A stretch of DNA of 64,000 bases, from assembly GCF_002127325.2 (NCBI RefSeq), contig NC_035439.2:2948549-3012548 (forward strand), read 5' to 3'. Every line of letters begins with the position of its first letter. The first letter of the stretch is position 1. Position numbers and translations under genes: made by a program. Source of the DNA: Helianthus annuus. Lineage: Eukaryota > Streptophyta > Magnoliopsida > Asterales > Asteraceae. The notes under the pieces were generated by a model. The model had not been told where the DNA came from. It worked only from the letters and a program-made list of their open reading frames with translations, and did no database searches. This document shows, one piece after another, positions 22,701 to 32,190 of the stretch.

Positions 22701-23785
22701 TTCGTTCTTCATTGAGTAATATTGCCTATGTTCATTGTGCATATATTTTTTTAATTCTAATATTTGTTGTCAGTGTTTTATTTCTTTGTTTAGAAAGACA
22801 TATTTTATTACTAAAGAATATTAATACAATGCACACAATCTTAGGCCTCATTATATATTTCCCCACGGATACATTTCATACAGGTCTTGATACACCGCCA
22901 GGTCCTTCCAGGGCCGGTGCCGCTTGGATGTGTCTCTCATTCTCATCTTGGGATGGACGAAGCTAAGTCGGTGTTCAAAACGAGCTCCTACTCAGAATCA
23001 CTACTTCTGCTTAATCACTCGGATTATATTGTTTAATGATGATGGTCGTATGCATCTACGACTTTTTTGTTATGTTTTTTTTTTTTTTTTTTTCTGCAGG
23101 TATACATTTCATAGCGTTTTCCTGCAAGCATGCATGTTAAGATCACAAACATCCTCGTCATACTATTCTTGCTTCCTATTCAATCATTTTCTTGTATGGA
23201 TCCTTATGATCAGGTTACATTGGTTTCATGCGTTAGTGTGTGTATATATGCGACTATTGGGTTAGTGAAGGTAGACGTGCCGTCGTACTAGTTTATATCC
23301 ACCAGTGTAGTGGAGTTAGACAGGTTGTTGTGATATTATATATCGTTGCCCTAAAAAATCATCGCTTTTATATATAAATAAATTCAGCCATTTTGGGCGT
23401 CTTTTTCCCGTTTTACTTGTTACTAAAAAATAGCCAACTCAACCACGTGTTTTTAGAAATGAAATTACTCTGGTCAATTCAAGCAGGAAGATTTCATTAG
23501 GAAGTATATGATGAATAGCCAGCAAGAGTACAAAAAGTTAAAACAGTTCCTTAAGAACTAAAATTATATAAATCACTTAACATTTGTACCTCCTCATTTG
23601 CCCCTGCTGCAGCAACTTGGTTAGTTTCAGTTGTTTGCCACAATACGCTCAGGTTCGAATCAGAACTACACTGGTTTCATAACTGTTGAGTTAGCTCTGC
23701 GAGTTAGTTTCAGATGCTTGACGTTGCTTGCCTCTTCGGGTGTGTGGGGCCGCCAGTTGCAGTATTGGTCAAGGTGTCCCGTAAT
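22701..23785. other. Spacer with a short F-box tail remnant
   Basis: A scrap at about 22955-23045 ('ctactcagaatcactacttc', then 'tgcttaatcactc') is the C-terminal SYSESLLLLNHS end of another F-box copy. The same scrap recurs at about 28915-29005 and 50585-50690. The stretch 23440-23600 matches sequence at 27280-27310 and 27750-27840, flanks of the duplicated units. No intact gene. Confidence 0.6.
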
Positions 23786-24168
23786 CAGTGTTGTAAAAAT
23801 TGTTGTCGGCGACTAGTGGACGACTAATCGCTAGTCGGCTAGTCACTGAGTAATTTTTCGTTAATCAGTCATTAATTGCTAGTCGGGCCTAGTCGGCCAG
23901 CCAAAAATCGGTGATTTCGGCCAGATTCCGGAAAAACCTGTATATTCCGGCCAGTTTCCAACCAAACCATGTGAATTCCAACAATTAATCTTGTATACCT
24001 ATAAAAATGAGTTAAGTGTTAAAACCTAGCTACTTAAAATATTTACCTATAAAAATGTGTATATGTATACATAAAACTAAATATTACATATAAAAAACCC
24101 GATCCGATTAGTAGTCGCTAGTCCCTACCTCACCGGCCGCCTAACGACTAGCGAGTTCTCCAACCTTG
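23786..24168. mobile_element. Non-autonomous hAT-like MITE (383 bp)
   Basis: It is flanked by an exact 8-bp duplication CCCGTAAT (23778-23785 and 24169-24176). The ends are CAGTGTTGTAAAA and the complement of CAAGGTTGGAGAA, an imperfect terminal inverted repeat. The interior carries several 'ctagtcgg'/'ccgactag' motifs on both strands, giving a folded structure. Non-coding. Confidence 0.85.
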
Positions 24169-25189
24169 CCCGTAATACACCTTTTGTCACAATTTGCTCA
24201 TGCTGCTATATTTACCATTTGGTCCCTATTTGTTAATAAAAAAGTGAACACGCTTAAAAAATAGAAAAGAAACAGAAGATGATTTTCTTATTAAACTAAT
24301 TTAAGGATGCTCATTTATAAATTATATATAGCAGAGTACCTATGATTGTTCTGAACCGGATCCAACTCCAATGAAATCAAATAACAAGTTGAATGAAACA
24401 AGAGGACAATCTCTTGAGACGTGATACCTGATGCATTTTAATTAGATGAAAACAATAGAAATTCCAAGCATAAATTTTATAGTTAAAGTGTGACCAAACA
24501 AAGTTGCAGATGTTTTATAGGCTAAAACACTTCATACTCAAGCCGCTCACTGTAGATATACTGACTGATTGTACATATGCACAGAGATAACTTCACAAGA
24601 AACGGATTGAGCCTAACTTCCATTTAAACTTGTATAAAGTACTAATTAGCTGGAACCTAGACATAAGACTTAAAATGAACAAAATCAAACACAAATTATC
24701 ATAAGTTAAACACGCTCCTCGACTATCTAAACGTTACACCCCAACTTAAACAAATTTTAAGTAGCATTATCTCAGAGCATTCATGATCCATTTCGCATTC
24801 TCATCTATAAAATTTAACTAAAAACCGTCCTTATCCTTAAAATTGTTTAACCTAAAAACCTCTCACATATCGTTCCTATGTCCATCTCTATTTAATATAT
24901 TATACTTTTTTTTCCTTTATTATTTTTTTTTTCTTTTTTCAGCTCACAATATATAGAGAAAATAAATGGGGAATGAATAACAAATCCCGAATATAAAGAT
25001 TCACTTTAACTTTCCCTAAAAAAAATTTAAAACTGATAAAGAAGTGTTTTTTATGACTTCTTTCTATTTGCAGTAACATTATGGGCCACTATGGCCCATA
25101 GGGATAGAGTCCAGGAATCTCATATTTAAACTCATCCATTAGCAGCATATAAAGCCCAATAACCCAACATTCATAGCCTTACGCTTCGA
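24169..25189. other. Upstream region of the 25.2-kb F-box gene, including a transporter-exon remnant
   Basis: This segment is paralogous to about 29090-31620 but lacks the mini copia and Helitron-like insertions found there, so it serves as an empty-site reference. At about 24457-24520 ('attccaagcataaattttat' and following) it keeps a minus-strand scrap of the CMP-sialic-acid-transporter-like exon seen at 28174-28310. 'ggcccactatgg'-type sequence before the gene recurs upstream of the genes at 39871 and 53024. No intact gene. Confidence 0.6.
25148..25154 (+). promoter_or_regulatory. Possible TATA box of the 25.2-kb F-box gene
   Basis: TATAAAG lies 36 bp before the ATG at 25190 and 78 bp before the ATG at 25232. 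Transcription about 30 bp downstream of a TATA box would begin near 25180. That leaves almost no leader for the first ATG and favours 25232 as the working start. Confidence 0.4.
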
Positions 25190-26332
25190 ATGAAACCGAA
25201 TAGTTATCCCAAAATCAAAATCGATCTGAAAATGTCGGACAACATTCCTATCGAACTCCAATCGGAAATCATCAAAAGGGTTCCTGTCAAATCTTTGCTT
25301 CAGTTCAGATCCGTTTCAAAGCGATGGAAATCGCTGATCGAAAGCTCTGAATTTATTGCTGATCACAGCGTCAACCAGACTCAGCCGCATCATCTTCTGT
25401 TAAGGTACACTGAACGTTCAGAGCTCAAATATGTTTCCATTGTTGATGATGATAGTTTTCCGCAACACAAGTTTTTCCCTACTGTTCCTCCGACTGCTAA
25501 GCTACTTAAGTATAACCGAATGAACTATTCCTCTCACGGATTGGTGTGCTTGTGCGGTTTTGTTCATGATCTCAAGAAGCATCTTATTGTTCTTTGGAAC
25601 CCATGGATTAGGAAATCTGTTGAAATTGTATTTCCTTATATATTGAATGCTCTTGGTTTTGGGGTTTGTCCTAAAACTATGGACCCTAAGATTGTCAACA
25701 TTACGTGTAAAGCTAACGCTCAAGTTTATACATTAAGCTCTCGGGCTTGGAGACACGTATCAACCAATCTGCGTGTGCCCGAGACCGGGTTTAGCTTTAA
25801 ATCTTATCATGAAGTTATAGATGGGATTATTTATTGGGTTACTTGTAATGAGAGTGGATCTTGTGGTAAGATAATTTCATTTAATTTGACAAGTGAAGAA
25901 TTTGGATTGATAGAGCTTCAAGATAGTTTAGAAGACCCTGGACATCTATGCATCTCTAAGGTTAAGGAGTCTGTTGTTGTGCTTAATTACGATAAATCAG
26001 ACGAAGCTTGCGGTGTATGGATGATGACCAAAAATGTTGATCCAAAATCATTGCTTATAAAATTATTCACTGTGAGTTTTAAGGCATTTCATGATTCGAT
26101 ATATCATAGAATTGTTGGATTTAGGAAGAATGATCAACCGATAATTGAACACCATCGTAGAAGGTATGGTTTTCGATTAACAACACTTGAAGTTTATGAA
26201 CCCTGCACGGAACAGAGCAATGATATTGGGACCGATATGTGCTTCATGATAAAGAATGATTCGCGCTTCATGACAACCTTCCACACAGAATCACTACTTC
26301 TGCTTAATCATCCTGGTTCCATCGCTCATTGA
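25190..26332 (+). CDS. F-box protein with FBA domain, intact
   Basis: A single exon of 380 residues from the first ATG, or 366 from the ATG at 25232, where the family's MSDNIP begins. I prefer 25232, given the TATA position and the paralogues. The F-box (IPIELQSEIIKRVPVKSLLQ, then FRSVSKRWKSLIES) would contact SKP1. FBA landmarks follow: LWNPWIRKSVEI, LGFGVCPKTMDPKIV, VYTLSSRAWRH, VIDGIIYWVT and FNLTSEEFGLIELQ, with the terminal ESLLLLNHPGS. From about residue 215 to the end and on into the 3' flank it is nearly identical to the gene at 47340. This marks the left edge of the segmental duplication. It is a likely SCF substrate receptor with unknown target. Confidence 0.9.
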   Translation: MKPNSYPKIKIDLKMSDNIPIELQSEIIKRVPVKSLLQFRSVSKRWKSLIESSEFIADHSVNQTQPHHLLLRYTERSELKYVSIVDDDSFPQHKFFPTVPPTAKLLKYNRMNYSSHGLVCLCGFVHDLKKHLIVLWNPWIRKSVEIVFPYILNALGFGVCPKTMDPKIVNITCKANAQVYTLSSRAWRHVSTNLRVPETGFSFKSYHEVIDGIIYWVTCNESGSCGKIISFNLTSEEFGLIELQDSLEDPGHLCISKVKESVVVLNYDKSDEACGVWMMTKNVDPKSLLIKLFTVSFKAFHDSIYHRIVGFRKNDQPIIEHHRRRYGFRLTTLEVYEPCTEQSNDIGTDMCFMIKNDSRFMTTFHTESLLLLNHPGSIAH

Positions 26333-27303
26333 TGTTGGCCGTGTGATACACACCACGTTGCTAACATCTACGTTGGTAGTAGCAGTAGAGTTAATTAGGA
26401 GGTTAATTTTATTTTCATTTTAGTAGGAATCCAGTTTCTCCATATTATTAGTTAGTGGTAGTGGTAGCTATTTCCATTTTGTTTGTTATTTATATTGAAA
26501 GTTTGATGGAATGAAATGATTAGAAAATTGCAACAGTTGTTCATGATCTTCTTAATGTTCTTAGGAGATTAGCGTTAGCCATCTCGTATCAGCTTATATC
26601 ACCGTGTTCCATCATTCGAAACAAAATTGGGTATTCGGTTTTTTGATGTTCGACCGAATGATTTTATTTTATTTTTGTACCTTTTTTTATCATTGGTTGT
26701 TATTGGATTGGGTAAGCTAAATAATGTGTGTGTATGTGAATTAGTAAGGAAGAGAGTAGAGTAGAGAGCCTAACATATTGGGGAGACACTCTCTTAGGAG
26801 GGTGTTGGTGTTACAGACTTAGTGGTGCATAAGAAATAATGTATTGGGTACCAACTCTGGTTTTGAACCCGAACCCGACTTGCTTTTGAAACCAATTTTG
26901 GATGAACCCAGCTTGGACCCTAACAGACCTTCAAGGTCTAAACAATATCGAACCTGGTCTTTTCACTTCAAACCCGGTTTCAGCTAACTCGGTTTACTCA
27001 CTGGGTATGATTTATCTAAAGGGTCAAATTGGTCAACCATCTTCAAAGTTATCCTAAGTGTATTAAATTGTCACAAAAGGAAAGAAAGTCCACCTAGTTT
27101 TAAAGACTTGAGAAGTCCAAAAGAAATGGATAAACAAGTATTTGGAGGTTGGCCCAACTTGCTTGTTTTGACTTGCACTAAAAGGCAAAAGTCAACATGT
27201 CCTTTGCCCAGTTTGGGTGACTTATTCCGCTTTATCTTCTATTAAAAAAATACAGCCGAATCAACATAGTAATTTTAGAAACTTACTCTGGTCAATTCAA
27301 GTC
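26333..27303. other. 3' flank of the F-box gene
   Basis: Non-coding. The stretch 26333-26570 is nearly identical to 48465-48705. The stretch 26700-27010 resembles 41165-41460 and 54290-54590 ('ccaactccggtttt...'), the common family flank. No gene. Confidence 0.6.
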
Positions 27304-27670
27304 TTGGTTTTAAGAAGAGAAGAGGTCTAAAACCGAGACGCAAAGCACAAAAGTGGTGGTCTTTTCGTACCCCTGAGGCGCAAAGTGATTATATAATTTT
27401 TTATATATACCATAGGTTTTTAGAATCCCCTATCCAAAATATAGTTGTAAATAAAATTAATATATGATTTTACCTACAAGTACAAGCCAAAAAACCTACG
27501 GTACAACAGTTTGATGCATAAAAACACCCTAGGTACAAGAGGCGCGCGCCTCAAGCCAGAAAGCCCCCAAAATTGCGTTTTTTTGGCGCTTCTTGTTAAA
27601 AGCGCGCCTCGGGCTACTAAAGGCGACAAGGCTTGCGCCTCACGTCTCACGTGCGCTTTTTAAAACCCAG
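27304..27670. mobile_element. MITE-like insertion rich in 'gaggcgc' motifs
   Basis: The ends TTGGTTTTAAGAAG and (complement) CTGGGTTTTAAAAAG form imperfect inverted repeats. The interior has 'aggcgcgcgcctc' and similar short palindromes. The paralogous site at 23484-23493 ('gtcaattcaag' joined to 'caggaag') lacks the block, so it is an insertion. The second copy is at 48995-49361. No exact target duplication was resolved. Confidence 0.65.
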
Positions 27671-28173
27671 CTAGGAAGTACGAGGTATTCTTTTATCATG
27701 ACTAGCCTGAGAGTAAAAATTTAGAAAAGAAAAAAAAAGTTTCTTATGAACTAAAATTATTTCATGAAATTAATGATGACTAGCCTGAGTATAAAAATTT
27801 AGAAAAAAAAGTTTCTAGTGAACTAAATTATATAAATCATTGAACATCTGTACTTTATCATTTGCCCCTGCTGCTATGTTTACGAATTGGTCCTTATTTA
27901 CAGGTAAAAAGAAGTGTTCGGGCTTAAAAAGTTATAAAGAAAGAAAGAAAAGTTGATTAGTTTTCTTATTAAGTGAAAGGACGGTCATTAACGTACCTAT
28001 GATTGTTCTTAACCGGTTCAAGTGTTCAACTCCAAAACCCCATTTTTTTTCTTCCTTTTGCAGGAGGCGAAAAAATAAACTAGAAAATAAACGAAACAAG
28101 GGGTAAATTAGTAAAATGACATAGCAAGTTGAATGTATTATGAGGACAATTAACCTCCTGAGATGTGTGATAC
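27671..28173. other. Spacer between the MITE and the transporter exon
   Basis: AT-rich, with a local direct repeat: 'gactagcctgagagtaaaaa', then 'tttagaaaa', near 27700 and again at 27780. On the minus strand of the transporter gene this would be intronic. No supported coding sequence. Confidence 0.5.
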
Positions 28174-28310
28174 CTGATGCAATGAGATGAAAACAATAGA
28201 AATTCCAAGCATAAAATTTATAGTCAAAGTGTGACCAAACAAAGCTGCAGATGCAAAGCCTGTGAAGATCGTGACAACAACTGTTGACGAGTATTTTTTC
28301 AAAATCGTAT
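28174..28310 (-). pseudogene. Isolated exon of a CMP-sialic-acid-transporter-like gene
   Basis: The minus strand between a splice acceptor (gcatgcag before 28310) and a donor (cag|gtatca after 28174) encodes [18 protein letters not shown], then [20 protein letters not shown] and SLHQ. That is the late transmembrane part of nucleotide-sugar transporters of the CMP-sialic-acid transporter-like type, which sit in the Golgi membrane. The exon is open, 137 nt, and starts in phase 1, but no other exons of the gene are nearby. It is therefore a gene fragment. Worse copies lie near 24.46-24.54, 29.15-29.22, 49.85-49.98 and 50.82-50.89 kb. Confidence 0.75.
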
Positions 28311-28482
28311 CTGCATGCCATTAATCGGTTTTAGAAATTGTGATGAACAAATTTTCTAGAAGTTATTTGATACTTTGAACTAGTGCTGCATTGTTTGTAA
28401 TTAAAAGCATTGTAGCTTTTGAATGAACATCCTTGAAAAATATCAAGGCTTTCAGATTTTTTGTAAAACAAGACTGTACAAG

Positions 28483-28576
28483 ATGATGATGACATCATCA
28501 TGATCCACGACGTTCCTCCGTCGGTTTGACTCGACATGCAGTGACGACAACACGATGATGATGACATCATCATGAT
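28483..28576. repeat. Pair of ATGATGATG/CATCATCAT palindromes
   Basis: The sequence 'gatgatgatgacatcatcat' occurs at about 28483 and 28555. Each copy is a nine-base palindrome arm pair around a single A. Copy B (50155-50250) has the same arrangement with extra 'gat' units. Possible simple-repeat expansion. Confidence 0.7.
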
Positions 28577-28800
28577 CACGTCATTATGGGAATCTTCCGT
28601 GCCCTCTACAACTAGATACAGAAAAACTCTTCAAAGAAGAAACCTGCATTGACCTTCACAAATAAACATGTCGATTAAGTTATGATTTATCTAAGTTGTC
28701 AAATGGGTAATTATCCGAAGTGTATTAAAATGCCAAAAAAAACAAAAAAAATACTAAATCGTTTTATTAGAAAAAGATATTACTTGGTTTTAAGTCATAT

Positions 28801-29015
28801 GCTCTATAATTGGATTTAGGAGGAATGGTCAACTGATAGCGCACCACGTACGGTTTAGTGGTAACAACACTTGGAGTTTACGAATCCTCCCTCCGAAGAA
28901 TACAACAATGATCTTGGGATGGACGAAGCTAAGTCAGTGTTCTAAATGAGCTCCTACTCAGAATCACTACTTCTGCTTAATCACTCTGATTCCATTGTTC
29001 AATGATGATGGTCGT
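28801..29015 (+). pseudogene. F-box/FBA pseudogene tail, copy A
   Basis: Broken frames give GFRRNGQLIAHHVRFSGNNT, then LGVYES, EYNNDLGMDEAKSVF and SYSESLLLLNHSDSIVQ. These match the C-terminal end of the family. There is no N-terminal part. Copy B is at about 50485-50690 with small indels. Confidence 0.8.
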
Positions 29016-29089
29016 ATGCTTAACAAAATAGAAAAAAAAATGGATGAATAACTTTCTTATTAAATTAAGTGAAAGGACACTCATTAATA

Positions 29090-29464
29090 GCTGAGTACGT
29101 ATGATTCTTCTGAACCGGATCCAACTCTAATAAAATCACATAACAAGAAATTCCAAGCATAAACTTTATCGTCAAAGTGTTACCAAACAAAGCCGCAGCT
29201 GCTTTATAGGTTAAAACACTTCATACTCAAGCTGTTCGCTATACATTTCCATATTGTGCATATGCACAAAGGTAACTGCACAAGAAAGGGGTTGAACCTA
29301 ACTTCCATTTAAACTTGTAAAAAGTACTAATTAGTTGGAACCTAGACAGCTAGCCTTAAGACTTAAAATGAACAAAACCAAACACAAGTTCTCTTGAAGT
29401 AACCGGTCTTTTCGCCTATTTAAACGTTACACCCCAACTTAAACAAATTATAAGTACCATTATC
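29090..29464. other. Spacer paralogous to 24330-24770
   Basis: It contains another scrap of the transporter exon on the minus strand (about 29150-29222: 'aagaaattccaagcataaac' and following). It also contains the same downstream text as 24530-24770 ('ttccatttaaacttgta...'). No functional gene. Confidence 0.55.
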
Positions 29465-30414
29465 TTTAATAGAATATTATTGTGCCATTATTGTAATTAT
29501 TGTAATTAATAGTTTTGAATTATACGAGATCTCAAATTGATCTCCTTTGTATTATTTAAACCCTTGAATGTTAATGAGAAAATCAAGGTTTGACAATTAT
29601 CTCTTCCAATATGGCAGGGGCACTGCAATACCTCACTTTCACTCGGCCCGACATCAGTTATGCGGTGCAACAGGTATGTATGCACATGCACGCGCCCAAA
29701 ACAGATCACTAGAATGCTCTCAAGCGTATCACCCAGTACATTCATGGCACGGTCTCTTACGGTCTAACTCTGTCACCTCACAGGGATCCCGCACTTCTTG
29801 CTTATACGGATGCTGACTCGGCTGGTTGCCCAGACACTCGTCGCTCTACGAGTGGTTATTGTGTCTACTTAGGAGACAATCTCGTCTCCTGGTCCTCTAA
29901 ACGTCAGCCAACCATCTCCCACTCTAGTGCCGAAGCTGAATACAGAGGAGTGGCTAATGTTGTTGCTGAAACCTACTGGCTTCGCAATCTACTCTTGGAA
30001 TTGCATTGGCCCCTTTCTAAAGCTACTATTGTTTACAGTGACAATGTGAGTGCTATCTATCTCTCGGCAATCATGTTCAACATCAGAGAACGAAACACAC
30101 TTAACTTGACATCCACTTTGTGCGCGAACAAGTTCAGCGCGGTCAAGTTCGTGTTCTCCACGTCCCTTCTCGTTACCAAGTTGCTGATATTTTCACGAAA
30201 GGATTACCGCGCGTTTTGTTTGAAGACTTCCGCTCCAGTCTTAGCATACGGTCACCTCCCGCTTCGACTGCGGGGGTGTAATAGAATATTATTGTGCCAT
30301 TATTGTAATTATTGTAATTAATAGTTTCCGATCTCAAATTGATCTCCTTTGTATTATTTAAACCTTTGAATGTGTCATAGTGAGAAAATCAAGGTTTGAC
30401 AATTATCTCTTACA
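29465..30414 (+). mobile_element. Internally deleted Ty1/copia mini-element, copy A
   Basis: Two short LTRs (29465-29608 and 30277-30414, about 140 bp) enclose only the end of pol. The left LTR runs directly into RNase H text ([16 protein letters not shown]...), so the primer site, gag, integrase and RT are gone. The enclosed frame shows SAEAEYRGVANVVAETYWL and other copia RNase H motifs. It has a TAG near 29710 and a later frameshift. A G-rich tract (cgggggtg) precedes the right LTR. The paralogous site near 24770 is empty. The first base pair of the left LTR has decayed (TT instead of TG). Confidence 0.85.
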
Positions 30415-30607
30415 ATAATCTTAAACATTCACATTCCATTTCTCATCCTCAACTCTTAATTAACTAAAAACCATCCTTGTCCTTAGTTGTTTAACTTTAA
30501 GAAACTTCTCACATCTTTTTTTCCCATATCTATCTCTCTGTTTAATTAAATAATTATTTTTCCATTACTATTATTCTTTCTTTTTCTTCAGCTCACAATT
30601 TATATAA

Positions 30608-31290
30608 TCTTAAAAGTGAATTATTTGGCTCCAACTTTGTCTAAATCACATTTTTACCCCTTAGACATTTACTTTTACCCTAACTTTTCCTTTTTTTAAT
30701 AAATATCTAAAATTTCATTCTAAGTTTAAAAATATAATTTCAATGGTAATATTTTTAACTAATAACATATAATTTCAATGTGATTTCAACTTCTTTCTTA
30801 ATACTTACATAAATCCCTTTGTAAGTTTCCTACGTAGCAATCGGCTCACATTATCATCATCATACTCAGTAAATTTCACCAATAGCAAAACTAAGGTAGG
30901 GTATGAGGAGGGTAGGATGTAGACAGTCTTACCTCTACCCAGTAGGAATAGAGAGGTTGCTTCAAATGAGACCCCCGGCTCGATACATTATGATCGACAA
31001 TATATATTCGTACAATAAGTTTCCTAGGTATAAGTCGGGTCGCATATAATATGTTTGGACTTAACGGTATGAATTTGAGTTAGTCGGGCCGCATATAATA
31101 CGTTATGACAATACGGTATATATCTGATTTACTTTACGTTTTAATTCAATCGCAATGCTTATATAGGTTACATTGAGTTCATTCGGTTACGTCAAAACAC
31201 ACGTTTTCATATCGTTACGTAACGCTTAGACTAATCTATTCCACAATTGCAATTTACCCGCGCCGCAACGCACGTGGGTCTTTTTACTAG
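30608..31290 (+). mobile_element. Helitron-like insertion, copy A (683 bp)
   Basis: It starts TCTTAAAAGTG after an A. It ends with a hairpin (ACCCGCGCC...GCACGTGGGT) followed seven bases later by CTAG, the pattern of a Helitron 3' end. The paralogous locus at about 24940-24960 reads straight from 'cagctcacaatatata' into the following 'aaataaatgggg' with this block absent, which defines both edges. No coding capacity. It contains a SINE-like relic (about 30890-30985). It lies in the former promoter region of the F-box copy at 39871. Confidence 0.7.
30890..30985 (+). repeat. SINE 3'-domain relic
   Basis: The text 'gggtaggatgtagacagtct', then 'tacctctaccc' and 'agagaggttgcttc', resembles the conserved 3' domain shared by several angiosperm SINE families. 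No A/B boxes or target duplication are preserved. It sits inside the Helitron-like element and is duplicated at about 52265-52360. Confidence 0.5.
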
Positions 31291-31393
31291 CATATAAAAA
31301 AATGAAAGGGGAATGGATAGTAAATCCGAAATATATTTACTAGTATATAAAAAAATGAAAGGGGAATGGATAGTAAATCCGAAATATAAAAAG
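31286..31393 (+). repeat. 53-bp tandem duplication
   Basis: The unit 'tactagcatataaaaaaatg' through 'ccgaaatatat' is present twice in tandem, just right of the Helitron-like end. Copy B has the same duplication (about 52660-52765). It therefore predates the segmental duplication. Confidence 0.85.
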
Positions 31394-31621
31394 ATTCACT
31401 TTAATTTCCCAAATAAAATTAAAAATGATATACGAGTGGTGTCTTTTATTGAGTTCTTTCTATTTTCCCTTAATTTTTTAAGTATGTTATGGGCCACTAT
31501 GGGATAGAGTCCAGTCCATGGATGCTCTTGTAACCCAACAACCCAATATTTACATCCCTACGCCGTCGTTTTGCTTCGAATCTTCATTTCCTCCCAAGTT
31601 TTTTGTAATTAAACCCTAACA
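31394..31621. other. F-box upstream region, copy A
   Basis: Non-coding and nearly identical to 52766-52990 of copy B. It holds 'atgggccactatggg' and 'acgccgtcgttttgcttcg', and would have been the promoter of the F-box copy now at 39871. The 8.2-kb insertion has separated it from that gene. Confidence 0.65.
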
Positions 31622-31798
31622 CTATGTTCCCGAGTCATTTAACAGGGGGAGGTGAGGTGAGGGGAGGGGAGGGGAGGGGAAGGAAAATTTTCTCTCCTAA
31701 TCTCTCCAATTTGGGAGGATGAATATATGGTCATATTTGGTCATATTTTCTTCCCTTTTCCCTCCCCTCCCCCTGTTAAATGAAACTCGGGAACATGG
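31622..31798. mobile_element. Foldback/MITE-like element
   Basis: The arms 'ctatgttcccgagt' plus 'catttaacagggggagg' at the left are complementary to 'cctccccctgttaaatg' plus 'aaactcgggaacatgg' at the right. The centre has 'ggggagggga' repeats. It is absent from copy B, where 'taattaaacc' joins directly to 'taaagttatcc'. A second 'cctccccctgttaaatga' lies immediately right of the gypsy element (39822-39840). The gypsy element therefore landed in or next to a copy of this terminus. Confidence 0.75.
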
Positions 31799-31831
31799 TT
31801 TTTCATATTTTCATCTCTTTTCCATCCCCTC

Positions 31832-32190
31832 TGTCACACCCCAACCGATGGCGGAATCATCGGGGCGCGGCACTGAGCGAAACAGATTGTCCAGAAGTTT
31901 CCACAACAACTATTATTACAAATTCAGTTTAATGATACGTCCCATACCGTATCCTAAATAAATAAACAAGTTATCATAGAAGCAACTAGGCAAATAAATT
32001 CCGTTCCGACAACTCAGATTTAATTATTACAACCCAAATGAATAAAAGTATTGCTTGAAGTCATTAAGACTTATCCGGACAAGATGTACAGACAGCTAAT
32101 GCCATAGACCCCGGATCGGACAACTCCAACGGCTCCATGGCAATTGTTTATTTGCTTCTAGAGACCCCTAGGTAGACCACGACCTACAAC
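31832..32190 (-). repeat. Truncated 3' LTR of the gypsy element
   Basis: It matches 36968-37327 almost base for base, differing by single-base changes such as 'caccccaacc' against 'caccacaacc'. It is then replaced by integrase sequence. The junction near 32190 shares 'caactat' with the full LTR, a possible 7-bp microhomology. Confidence 0.9.
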
